A stretch of DNA of 64,000 nt from Nonomuraea sp. PA05 (GTDB lineage Bacteria; Actinomycetota; Actinomycetes; Streptosporangiales; Streptosporangiaceae). The translations under genes and the position numbers were made by a program. The DNA lies in contig NZ_VSEY01000015.1 in the NCBI RefSeq assembly GCF_008086045.1, positions 186,001 to 250,000 on the forward strand. The letters are read 5' to 3'. Shown here in pieces: positions 48,184 through 56,070 of the stretch (position 1 is its first letter; the number at the start of each line of letters is the position of its first letter). Below the pieces are notes generated by a model, which ran no database searches, had not been told where the DNA came from, and was given only the letters and a program-made list of their open reading frames with translations.

Positions 48184-48864
48184 GTGGCGGTCACCGATGC
48201 GGCCATCGACAAGATCAAGCAGATGATTCTCTCCGGCGAGCTGGCCCCAGGCGACCGGCTGCCGAAGGAGGCCGACCTCGCCGAACGGCTCGGCCTGTCA
48301 CGCAACTCGCTGCGCGAGGCCGTGCGCGCGCTGTCGCTGATCAACGTGCTGGACGTGCGGCAGGGCGACGGCACGTACGTCACCAGCCTGGAGCCCGGGC
48401 TGCTGCTCGACACCATGTCGTTCGTCCTCGACCTGCACAGGGACGACACCGTGCTGCAGTTCTTCGAGGTGCGGCGCATCCTGGAGCCCGCCGCCACGGC
48501 GATGGCGACGGAGCAGATGACCGACACCGACATCGCCGAGCTGCGGGTGATCCTGGAGTCACTGCCCGCCCGGCCCACGGTGGAGGAGCTGGTGGCCAAC
48601 GACCTGGAGTTCCACCTCCGGATCGCGCAGGGGTCGGGCAACAGCGTGCTGTGCTCGTTCATCGAGAGCCTGTCGGGGCCCACCACCAGGGCGCGGATCT
48701 GGCGCGGCCTCACACAGGAGGGCGCGATGGAGAAGACCCGCGAGCAGCACACCGCGATCTACGAGGCCATCGCCGCCCGTCAGGCCGACGTCGCCCGTTC
48801 CTGGGCCACCGTGCACGTGGCGGGCGTGGAGTCGTGGCTGCGGCGTGCGCTGGAGATGGACTGA
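48184..48864 (+). CDS. GntR family (FCD/FadR subfamily) transcriptional regulator
   Basis: 226 aa from the GTG preceded by AGGGAGA; an ATG at 48166 would start inside the operator. The GntR winged helix is DKIKQMILSGELAPGDRLPK...LAERLGLSRNSLREAVRALS, and the FCD effector domain is VRRILEPAATAMATEQMTDT with metal/ligand residues DLEFHLRIAQGSGN and EHTAIYEAIAARQ-like positions (TREQHTAIYEAIAAR). It is probably an autorepressor. A shared operator links it to the L-fucose-type operon 13 kb downstream. Confidence 0.9.
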   Translation: MAVTDAAIDKIKQMILSGELAPGDRLPKEADLAERLGLSRNSLREAVRALSLINVLDVRQGDGTYVTSLEPGLLLDTMSFVLDLHRDDTVLQFFEVRRILEPAATAMATEQMTDTDIAELRVILESLPARPTVEELVANDLEFHLRIAQGSGNSVLCSFIESLSGPTTRARIWRGLTQEGAMEKTREQHTAIYEAIAARQADVARSWATVHVAGVESWLRRALEMD

Positions 48865-48868
48865 GCCC

Positions 48869-49588
48869 TCACCAGGGGTAGGTGCCGCCCCGCTCGCTGA
48901 GGAAGGCGCCGGTCGGGAAGTCGGGCAGGGTGGCCAGGCGGGCGACGTGCGCGCCGCCCTCGTCCGCGGTCAGCACGCCGCGGTGCCCGTTCAGGTCGGT
49001 GGCGCAGAAGCCGGGCGACACGGCACTCACCCTGACGGACGTGTCGCGCAGCTCCTCGGCGTACATGAGGGTGACGGCGTTCAGCGCGGCCTTGGAGGAG
49101 TTGTAGCCGAGCAGCGTGGCGTACCCGCGCAGCGCGGGATCCGGGTCGGAGAGGAAGGCGGCGGTGCCGAGGCCGCTGGAGACGTTCGCGATCCTGCCGG
49201 CGGAGGATCTGCGCAGCAGCGGCAGCATCGCGTTGGTGACGGTGACGACGCCGAGCACGTTGGTCTCGTAGACCTCGCGCAGCGCGGCGACGGGCAGCTC
49301 GCTCGGCTTGTGGTGGTGGTCGAGGCTGATGGCGGCGTTGTTGATGAGCAGGTCGAGGTGACCGTGCTCGCGCTCGACGCGGGCGGCGGCGGCCTCGGCC
49401 GTGTCCGGGTCGGTGACGTCGAGGCGGACGTGGCGGGCGTCCAGGCCCTGCGCGGTCAGCTCGGCCGCCGCCTTCGTGCCCCGCTCCTCGTCGCGGGCGC
49501 CCAGGTAGACCGTGTGACCGGCCCTGCCCAGCACGCGCGCGGTGGCGTACCCGATGCCCTTGTTCGCTCCTGTGATGACTACGATCAT
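48869..49588 (-). CDS. short-chain dehydrogenase/reductase
   Basis: 239 aa from the ATG giving MIVVITGANKGIGYA. It is a classical SDR: the cofactor motif is TGANKGIG, NNAAI follows, then the catalytic Ser in NVSSGLG, and YNSSK gives Tyr and Lys. A basic/acidic pattern (GARDEERG) suggests NADP. Divergent from the XRE gene, a common pair in which the regulator controls the SDR. The substrate is unknown. Confidence 0.88.
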   Translation of the reverse strand: MIVVITGANKGIGYATARVLGRAGHTVYLGARDEERGTKAAAELTAQGLDARHVRLDVTDPDTAEAAAARVEREHGHLDLLINNAAISLDHHHKPSELPVAALREVYETNVLGVVTVTNAMLPLLRRSSAGRIANVSSGLGTAAFLSDPDPALRGYATLLGYNSSKAALNAVTLMYAEELRDTSVRVSAVSPGFCATDLNGHRGVLTADEGGAHVARLATLPDFPTGAFLSERGGTYPW

Positions 49589-49706
49589 GCGCCCAGCTTC
49601 GGCGCGCCTGAGCGGGAGCGGGAGAGACGTGCCGGTTCCCGGAGCGCGCAGCCTCGGACCAGCAGTCCCTGGATGGCACCGCCTCAGGCCAGGCATGCTG
49701 AAGGAC

Positions 49707-50555
49707 ATGGACAGGAGGAGCAGAACGGAGCTGGCCGGCTTCCTGCGCAGCCGGCGCGAGCTGGTGCAGCCGTCCGACGTGGGCCTGGAGCGCGGCGAGC
49801 GCCGGCGCACCCCGGGGCTGCGCCGCGAGGAGGTCGCCCGCCTGGCCGGAATGTCCGTCGACTACTACGCCCGCCTGGAGCAGGCGCGTGGCCCGCGGCC
49901 CTCCCGCCAGGTGCTCGGCGCGCTGTGCAGGGCGCTGCGCCTGTCCGACGACGAGCGCGCCTACCTGCACTACCTGACCGGCGAGCCGCCCGGACCGCCG
50001 CCCGGCCCGTCACGCGAGGTGCGCCCCGGTGTGCTGCACCTGCTCGACCGCCTCGACGACACCCCCGCGTTCGTGATGGACGCCACCTACGACGTGCTCG
50101 CCTGGAACCCCCTCGCCGCGGCCCTCATCGCGGACTTCTCCGCGCTGCCGCCCGGCGAGCGCAACTTCATCTGGCGCTTCTTCACCGACCCGGCCGCCAG
50201 AGAGCGCCACGACCCGGAGGGGGCGCGGCGCTTCGCCAGGGAATCGGTGGCCGACCTGCGGGCCGCCGCCGCCCGCTACCCCGACGACCCCGCCCTGCGG
50301 CGGCTGGTCGAACGGCTGCTGGAACGCAGCGCCGAGTTCGCCGAGCTGTGGGCCGGGCACGACGTGACCGTCGCCCGGTCGATGCGCAAGCGGCTGCGCC
50401 ATCCCGCCGTGGGGTGGCTGGAGCTCGACTGCGAGACGCTGCACGTGGCGGACGGCGACCAGTTCGTGGTGCTCTACACGGCCGCGCCCGGCTCACCGTC
50501 GTACGAGGCGTTGCGGCTGCTCAAGGTCATCGGCACCCAGGACCTGCGTGCTTGA
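49707..50555 (+). CDS. XRE family regulator with MmyB-like ligand-binding domain
   Basis: 282 aa from the ATG giving MDRRSRTELAGFLRS; a start four codons up is possible. Residues ~10-85 form the HTH (RRTPGLRREEVARLAGMSVD; YYARLEQARGPRPSRQVLGA). The rest is the MmyB-like PAS-type domain (PAFVMDATYDVLAWNPLAAA; PPGERNFIWRFFTDPAARE; GWLELDCETLHVADGDQFVV). Proteins of this class typically control an adjacent divergent reductase, here the SDR. Confidence 0.9.
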   Translation: MDRRSRTELAGFLRSRRELVQPSDVGLERGERRRTPGLRREEVARLAGMSVDYYARLEQARGPRPSRQVLGALCRALRLSDDERAYLHYLTGEPPGPPPGPSREVRPGVLHLLDRLDDTPAFVMDATYDVLAWNPLAAALIADFSALPPGERNFIWRFFTDPAARERHDPEGARRFARESVADLRAAAARYPDDPALRRLVERLLERSAEFAELWAGHDVTVARSMRKRLRHPAVGWLELDCETLHVADGDQFVVLYTAAPGSPSYEALRLLKVIGTQDLRA

Positions 50556-50667
50556 CGCTACACATCGGAGGACTTCGCGCGGGCTGCCCCGGCGGGCTCA
50601 ACCGGACAGGTGCTAGTGCCGTACCTGCTGGTGATCAGGGAGACCACTAACGGGTAGTACCGGTCCT

Positions 50668-51627
50668 GTGTCCGACAAACTCTCGAAATACCGGAGCAAA
50701 CGCGACCCGAAACGCACCCCAGAGCCCGTCCCCGACGTCCCTTCCCCATCCCCTGACGGCCCCGCTGGTGGCAGGGCCTTCGTCATCCAGGAACATCACG
50801 CCCGCTCCCTGCACTGGGACCTGCGCCTCGAACGCGACGGCGTGCTCGTCTCCTGGGCCGTCCCCAAGGGCCTGCCCGCCGACCCCGGCACCAACCATCT
50901 GGCCGTGCACACCGAGGACCACCCGATGGAGTACCTCACCTTCCACGGTGAGATCCCCCAGGGCGAGTACGGCGGCGGCACCATGACCGTCTGGGACACC
51001 GGCACGTACGAGACGGAGAAGTGGTCGGATCGCGAGGTCAAGTTCGTCCTGCGCGGCGAGCGGGCCTCCGGCCGGTTCGTGCTGTTCCAGACGCGAGGCA
51101 AGAACTGGATGATCCACCGGATGGGCGCCGCGGTCCGCGACCCGTTCCCGTCCGTGCGGCCCATGCTGCCGACGCCGCGCGCCAGGCTCCCCAAGGACGC
51201 CGCCGCCTACGCCTTCGAGTTCGCCTGGGGCGGGCGGCGGCTCCTGGTGCCCATCGACGGCGGGCGCACCGACGCGGCCCGCGAGCACCCGTGGCTGCGC
51301 GGGCTCGCCGAGTCCTTCGGCAGCCGGACCGCCGTGCTGGACGGGGAGGTGGCCACGCTCGGCGGGGCGGAGATCCTGCTCTTCTACGACCTGCTGTACG
51401 ACGACGGGCGGTCGTTGCTCGACGCGCCTTACACCGTGCGGCGAGCCGCCCTGGAGGCGCTTGAGCTGACCGGCCCGCACTGGCAGACCGCGCCGTCCTG
51501 GCCCGGTGAGGCGGGGGCGGTGCGGCAGGCGGCCCGGGAGCAGGGGTTGCCGGGGGTGGTGGCCAAGCGGCTGGATTCGCCGTACGAGGCGGGGCCGTCG
51601 AAGGCTTGGCTGTTCATCGAGTCGTGA
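50668..51627 (+). CDS. LigD-type 3'-phosphoesterase fused to a degenerate ATP-ligase domain
   Basis: 319 aa, GTG start. Residues ~35-155 are the DNA-repair 3'-phosphoesterase domain (FVIQEHHARSLHWDLRLERD; SWAVPKGLP; HPMEYLTFHGEIPQGEYGGG). This domain trims 3' ends in bacterial end joining. Residues ~165-319 resemble the adenylation domain of LigD (LDGEVATLGG; GLPGVVAKRLDSPYEAGPSK), but motif I, normally KxDGxR, reads FAWGGRR, so the nucleotidyl lysine is absent and ligase activity is not expected. The ligase half is also shortened. No ku or polymerase gene is in the window. Confidence 0.87.
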   Translation: MSDKLSKYRSKRDPKRTPEPVPDVPSPSPDGPAGGRAFVIQEHHARSLHWDLRLERDGVLVSWAVPKGLPADPGTNHLAVHTEDHPMEYLTFHGEIPQGEYGGGTMTVWDTGTYETEKWSDREVKFVLRGERASGRFVLFQTRGKNWMIHRMGAAVRDPFPSVRPMLPTPRARLPKDAAAYAFEFAWGGRRLLVPIDGGRTDAAREHPWLRGLAESFGSRTAVLDGEVATLGGAEILLFYDLLYDDGRSLLDAPYTVRRAALEALELTGPHWQTAPSWPGEAGAVRQAAREQGLPGVVAKRLDSPYEAGPSKAWLFIES

Positions 51628-51701
51628 GTGGTGGCTACCGTCGCGTCACAGGACCGGCGACCAACGCGTCACGAGAATGACGGCCATCCCGTCACGAGAA
51701 T

Positions 51702-53404
51702 GGGCTCTGGCGCTGATCTTGTTGCGTTCAGGTGATCAAGAGTCGTCGGCGGAGTAGGTCGAGGTTGGCGCGGCCGTACATGCTTCTCTTGATCATTTTC
51801 AGTCGGTTAACGGTGCCCTCGGTAGGGCCGTTGCTCCAGGGCAGGGTGAGTCCGGCGGTGACGGCGGCCTGGTCGCGGGTGAGGCCGGTCGCGAAGCTGT
51901 GGAGGGCGGGCAGGTCGTCGGCCCGGACGGCGTCGATCCAGCTCGGCAGCCTGTCTCCGGTAAGGTTCTGGATCATGTTGGCGAAGCTGCCGACGTGCTT
52001 GCGCGTGGCCTCCAGCTCGGGGCAACGCGCGAGGATGGCCTTGAGCTGCATGGCGGCGCCCGCGGTCAGGTGGTCGGGATCGGACATGATCCAGCCGGCC
52101 ACCTTGCGCGGTTTTGGGGGTGTCGGCGCGGTCGGTGGCGGGTTCGCCCGTTCCCGCAACTGGGCGATGTAGCGTTCGACGGTGCGCAGACTGCCGCGCC
52201 AGCCGAGGAGTTCGATCTCGCGGTGCAGCACCCTGGCGTTGTGGACCCCGTCAGCGAAGCGCTGATGCAGGTGGTCCATGAACCGGTCCAGACGGCTCGC
52301 GCGGTTGTTGGCCCTGCCCAGGTGCTGCTCCAGGGGTGTGCCGGCGAAGCGGTAGACGGTGCGTTCGCTGATCCCGAGCTCGCGGGCGGCCTCGGCGCGG
52401 GAACAGCCTGCAGCCAGCAACTCGTGGATCGCGGCGTGGCGTTCCCGATGCCGCCGGGCCAGCGGATACTCGATCGGTGGATCCGATTGCGGTGGCGGGC
52501 CGGCCTCGCTGCGCCCGTCGGCTGCGAGGTTGTCCGCCGGCGGCGGCTCAGGCAGGCAGGCGGCGTGTGCAGAGACCGTCTTGTCCACCGCCGCGCCCAG
52601 GTTCGCCCACAGGTGCCACCGGTCGGCCACCTCAATGGCGTCCGGTGCGCCGCGGCGGGCTCCGTCGGCGTAGGACCCGCCGCGGTCGCGGCAGATCACC
52701 GTGATGCCGGGACGCTCGGCCAACCATGCGGCCAGCGTGTCGGCGTCGCGGCCGGGGAAGATGTCGATCGACCGGTGGGTCTCCATGTCGACGATCACAG
52801 TTCCGTACACGGCGCCCTTGCGCAGGGCGAAATCATCGATCCCGATCACCGTCGGCACCGCTGCGGGCGGCTCGGGCAGCGCACGGACCAGTCGGATCAG
52901 CGTGTCTCGGCAGGCAGGCATGCCCAGCTTCGAGGCCAGCCGGGCTCCGGCCCGGCCGGCCAGCGCCAGCCCGATCGTGGCCAAGCAGTCAGTCAGCCCG
53001 GCCGTGCGCCGCGCGAACGGCGCGGTCAGGCCGGGTATCTGCTCGGCGAACGTCGCCGCACCGCATCCGGGATCATCGCAACGGAACCGTCGGACGCCGA
53101 CGTCCATCCGCACCGGACGACCAGAAATCGGCAAGTCGGCCAGCCTCCGGCGGTAGCTGCCGTGCGTCCTGGCCGAGACCGTGCCGCAGCTCGGGCACGT
53201 AGCCGTGGGCATCGCCGAGCCGACCGCGAATACGACCGCACCTTCCTCGATCTGCACTGACTCCACCCGGGCTGATGCAAGGTGCGGCAGAAGTAACTCA
53301 AACCCCTGGTTTATGCACGCGAACCAGCATCACCAACCCACTCACCTCGACGCGGGAGCGACACGAACCTGGCCGGCACCAGAACAAGATCAGCGCCAGA
53401 GCCC
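51702..53404 (-). mobile_element. ISL3-family insertion sequence (1703 bp)
   Basis: Perfect 22-bp inverted repeats bound the element: 51702-51723 starts GGGCTCTGGCGC and 53383-53404 is its exact complement. One transposase gene fills the interior on the - strand. GAGAAT flanks both ends, shorter than the 8-bp target duplication usual for ISL3. The element landed in a 23-bp tandem repeat (GTCACGAGAAT at 51668 and 51691; the same unit continues at 53405). Perfect ends imply recent activity. It abuts the ATPase pseudogene. Confidence 0.92.
51728..53266 (-). CDS. ISL3-family transposase
   Basis: 512 aa from a GTG (MESVQIEEGAVVFAVGS). It has an N-terminal zinc ribbon (CPSCGTVSARTHG; RRFRCDDPGCGAATF), the DDE core with IGIDDFALRKG (first Asp) and VICRDRGGSYADG (second Asp), an inserted HTH (CSRAEAARELGISERTVYRF), and the final Glu region LPWSNGPTEGTVNRLK. 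The frame remains open upstream through FELLLPHLASAR, which looks like the true family N-terminus but has no standard start codon in frame. Confidence 0.95.
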   Translation of the reverse strand: MESVQIEEGAVVFAVGSAMPTATCPSCGTVSARTHGSYRRRLADLPISGRPVRMDVGVRRFRCDDPGCGAATFAEQIPGLTAPFARRTAGLTDCLATIGLALAGRAGARLASKLGMPACRDTLIRLVRALPEPPAAVPTVIGIDDFALRKGAVYGTVIVDMETHRSIDIFPGRDADTLAAWLAERPGITVICRDRGGSYADGARRGAPDAIEVADRWHLWANLGAAVDKTVSAHAACLPEPPPADNLAADGRSEAGPPPQSDPPIEYPLARRHRERHAAIHELLAAGCSRAEAARELGISERTVYRFAGTPLEQHLGRANNRASRLDRFMDHLHQRFADGVHNARVLHREIELLGWRGSLRTVERYIAQLRERANPPPTAPTPPKPRKVAGWIMSDPDHLTAGAAMQLKAILARCPELEATRKHVGSFANMIQNLTGDRLPSWIDAVRADDLPALHSFATGLTRDQAAVTAGLTLPWSNGPTEGTVNRLKMIKRSMYGRANLDLLRRRLLIT

Positions 53405-53429
53405 GAGAATGACGGCCATCCCGTCACAC

Positions 53430-54024
53430 AACCGGCAGCCGATAGGCAGGCGGCCCCCGCCGATCCGGACGGCTTCGTGGCCTTCCCCGAGCTGAGCTGA
53501 TGGTGATCGACGAGATACAGCGGGCTCCCGGGCTGCTGCTCGCGATCAAGGCACAGGTGGATCACGACCCGAGGCCCGGCCGCTTCCTCCTCACCGGCTC
53601 GTCGAGACTGCTCGGGCTCAAGGAGCTTCCCGACACGCCGCCGGGGAGGATGGAGACGATCGAGCTGTGGCCGTTCGCCCAGGGCGAGATCGACGGCACG
53701 GCCGATCGCTTCGGGTTCGTGCTCATGGAGCTCGCCCGCCAGCTCACCTGGTCGGACGAGCTGCTGGATCTCTACCAACACAGGACCAAGGACGGCACCG
53801 AGGTGGACGCGGTGCTGGAGAACCGGCAGGGGCGCGTGGTGGGCGTCGAGGTCAAGGCCGCCTCCACCGTGCGCGCCGACGATCTCAAGGGGCTCAAACA
53901 CCTCGCCGACCGGCTCGGGGACGACTTCGTCGCCGGCGTGGTCCTCTACACCGGCACGCAGGCTCTCCCGTTCAGGGATCGGATGAGAGCCATGCCGGTC
54001 GGCGCGCTGTGGGAGGTCGGGTAG
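53430..54024 (+). pseudogene. decayed AAA_14/DUF4143 ATPase gene next to the IS element
   Basis: Three damages are visible. The P-loop part is missing, as the remnant starts just after the IS end. A frame reading ADPDGFVAFPELS hits a stop before the next frame continues as MVIDEIQRAPGLLLAIKAQV (Walker B DE). The middle is deleted: GRMETIELWPFAQGEIDGTA is joined almost directly to the C-terminal nuclease-like part (EGFVLMELARQLTW-like; DGTEVDAVLENRQGRVVGVE). Intact relatives have ~400 residues; about 190 remain. The last 174 codons (from 53500) are open. Confidence 0.75.
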
Positions 54025-54052
54025 GCCCGCCGAGGTGACGGGCCCGCGGCTG

Positions 54053-54985
54053 TCAGACGGCCGCCAGCAGCCCCTCCCTCTCCAGGTCCGCCCACAACTC
54101 CTCAGGCACCGGCCGCGACCAGAGCTCGGCGTTCCGCCGTACCTCCTCCGGCGTGCGCGCCCCCAGCACGATCGTGGCGGTCGCCGGATGGCGCAGCGGG
54201 AACGCCATGGCCGCGTGCGGCAGCGTGATGTCGTGCCGTTCGCAGACCCGCGCGATCCTGGTGGCCCGATCGAGCAGTTCCGGCGGCGCCGGCGCGTAGT
54301 TGTAGGTGCCCGCGGGCTCGTGGGTGGCCAGGATGCCGCTGTTGAACACCCCGGCCGCCAGCACCTGCACGCCCCGCTTGGCGCATTCGTCCAGGAGGGG
54401 CAGGCCCGACTGGTCGAGGAGCGTGTAGCGGCCGGCGAGCATGACGACGTCGATGTCGGTCTCCTGGACGAAGCGCAGCGGCGCCTCCCACTGGTTCATG
54501 CCGACGCCGACGGCCCGCACCCGCCCCTCGGCGCGCAGTTCGGCCAGCGCCGGGTACGCCTCGGCGATCGCCTGGTCCACGTGGTCGTCCGGGTCGTGGA
54601 TGAGGGCGATGTCCACGGCCGGGAGCCCGAGGCGTACCAGGGAGTCGTCGAGGGACGTGCGGACGCCCGCGCCGGAGAAGTCCCACACCCGCTCCAGGTC
54701 TCCGGCGACGTCGAAGACGTCGTCGTCGCGGCCGTCTCCGGACGCCTTGGGCCGCAGCAGGCGGCCGACCTTGGTGGACAGCAGGTAGCCGGAGCGGCCG
54801 GCGAGCGCCGCGCCCACGCGGCGTTCCGACAGGCCGAGGCCGTAGTGGGGCGCGGTGTCGTACAGGCGCACCCCGCTCTCCCACGCCGCGTCCACCGTGG
54901 CGCGGGCCTGCTCCTCGGCGACCTCGTCGTAGAGGTTGCCGATGGGTGCGCCGCCGAAGCCCTGGCGGGGCAGGTCGATTGCCAT
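54053..54985 (-). CDS. aldo/keto reductase, probable L-fucose (aldose) 1-dehydrogenase
   Basis: 310 aa from the ATG giving MAIDLPRQGFGGAPIGN. AKR landmarks are GVRLYDTAPHYGLGLSERRV (catalytic Asp/Tyr), LLSTKVGR (Lys) and DIALIHDPD (His). It resembles the AKR group oxidising L-fucose and related aldoses to lactones with NAD(P). It is the last gene of a seven-gene operon containing a sugar ABC importer and L-fuconate-type enzymes, supporting that role. Its start is the fourth in a chain of repeated initiation regions (54986-55083). Confidence 0.82.
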   Translation of the reverse strand: MAIDLPRQGFGGAPIGNLYDEVAEEQARATVDAAWESGVRLYDTAPHYGLGLSERRVGAALAGRSGYLLSTKVGRLLRPKASGDGRDDDVFDVAGDLERVWDFSGAGVRTSLDDSLVRLGLPAVDIALIHDPDDHVDQAIAEAYPALAELRAEGRVRAVGVGMNQWEAPLRFVQETDIDVVMLAGRYTLLDQSGLPLLDECAKRGVQVLAAGVFNSGILATHEPAGTYNYAPAPPELLDRATRIARVCERHDITLPHAAMAFPLRHPATATIVLGARTPEEVRRNAELWSRPVPEELWADLEREGLLAAV

Positions 54986-55083
54986 CAGTCGTGCACCCTT
55001 CCACTCGTGATCGCCATCAGTCGTGCGCCCTTCCACTCGTGATCGCCATCAGTCGTGCGCCCCTTCACCCGTGATCGCCATCA
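54986..55083 (-). repeat. 32-bp tandem repeats forming chained TGATG mini-ORFs
   Basis: Three 32-bp units lie between the permease and AKR genes. ATG codons fall at 55081, 55049 and 55017, then the true AKR start at 54985. Each unit opens a 10-codon frame (MAITGEGAHD, MAITSGRAHD, MAITSGRVHD) with GAAGGG before the next start, and each stop overlaps the next ATG as TGATG. The permease stop enters the chain the same way. It looks like amplification of a coupled initiation site, possibly adjusting AKR output. Confidence 0.75.
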
Positions 55084-56070
55084 ATCTTGTGCCTTTCCGC
55101 CCGCGATCCGGCTGATCATGAGCGCGATGAGGATGATCGAGCCGTAGATCACCGGCTGCCAGAAGCCGGAGACCCCGATGAGGGTGAGGATGTTCTGGAC
55201 GAGGCCGATGACCAGCACGCCGGTGAGCGCGCCGAGGATCGTGCCCTTGCCGCCGTCCATGCTGACACCGCCGATGACGGCCGCGGCGAACACCATGAAG
55301 ATCCACCCGACGCCCTGGTTGTTGCCGATGGCGCCGAGGCGACCGGTCTCCAGGATGCCGGCGAGGGCCGCCAGCGTCCCGCCCAGGATGAAGACGCCGT
55401 ACAGGACCCGGTCCACCCGGATGCCGGCGGCGCGGGCCGCGTCGATGTTGCCGCCGATCGCGTACAGCGCGCGGCCGATCCTGAGGTAGCCGAGGCCGAA
55501 GATGCCGGCCGCGAACAGCAGGCCGGCGATCCAGATGGCGGCCGGCAGGCCGAGCCACATGGCGCTGCCCAGGTAGAGGATCGAGTCGGGAAGCTGGAAC
55601 AGCGTCTTGCCCTCGGTCGGGCCTTGCAGGAACCCGTGCACGATGATCAGCATCGCCAGCGTGACGATGAACGCCGAGAGCTGGAACCTGATGATCAGGA
55701 AGCCGTTGAACGCGCCGATCGCCGCCCCGATGAGCAGCGCCAGCGGGATCACCAGCGCCCCCGGCAGCCCGATGCCGAACCCTCCGGCCGCCACCGGGAC
55801 CACCAGCATCACCGCGATGGCCGGCGCCGTGCCGACCGTGGACTCCAGCGAGAGGTCGAACTTGCCGGCGATCAGGATCATCGCCTCGGCCAGCACCAGC
55901 AGCGAGATGGCGGCCTGCTGCTGGAGCACGTTCGTCAGGTTGCCCGCGGTCAGGAAGGTCGGGTCCAGGAACGCGCCCACGATCAGCAGGAGCACGATCA
56001 CCGGCACGAGCGTCAGGTCGCGGAACCTGGCCAGCTTCAGTCGGGGGGCCGGTGCGGTCAAAGTCGTCAC
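55081..56070 (-). CDS. sugar ABC importer permease (RbsC-like)
   Basis: 329 aa, GTG start overlapping the ATPase stop (GTGA). It is a BPD_transp_2 permease with about ten helices (LTLVPVIVLLLIVGAFLDPT; FIVTLAMLIIVHGFLQGPTE; ALYAIGGNIDAARAAGIRVD; GTILGALTGVLVIGLVQNIL). It forms the homodimeric channel of a CUT2 sugar importer with the neighbouring ATPase and receptor. Confidence 0.92.
   Translation of the reverse strand: MTTLTAPAPRLKLARFRDLTLVPVIVLLLIVGAFLDPTFLTAGNLTNVLQQQAAISLLVLAEAMILIAGKFDLSLESTVGTAPAIAVMLVVPVAAGGFGIGLPGALVIPLALLIGAAIGAFNGFLIIRFQLSAFIVTLAMLIIVHGFLQGPTEGKTLFQLPDSILYLGSAMWLGLPAAIWIAGLLFAAGIFGLGYLRIGRALYAIGGNIDAARAAGIRVDRVLYGVFILGGTLAALAGILETGRLGAIGNNQGVGWIFMVFAAAVIGGVSMDGGKGTILGALTGVLVIGLVQNILTLIGVSGFWQPVIYGSIILIALMISRIAGGKAQD

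Noticed and set aside
54986..55083. CRISPR-like array
   Set aside because: The 32-bp units are directly adjacent without spacers and encode initiation sites; no cas genes are present.
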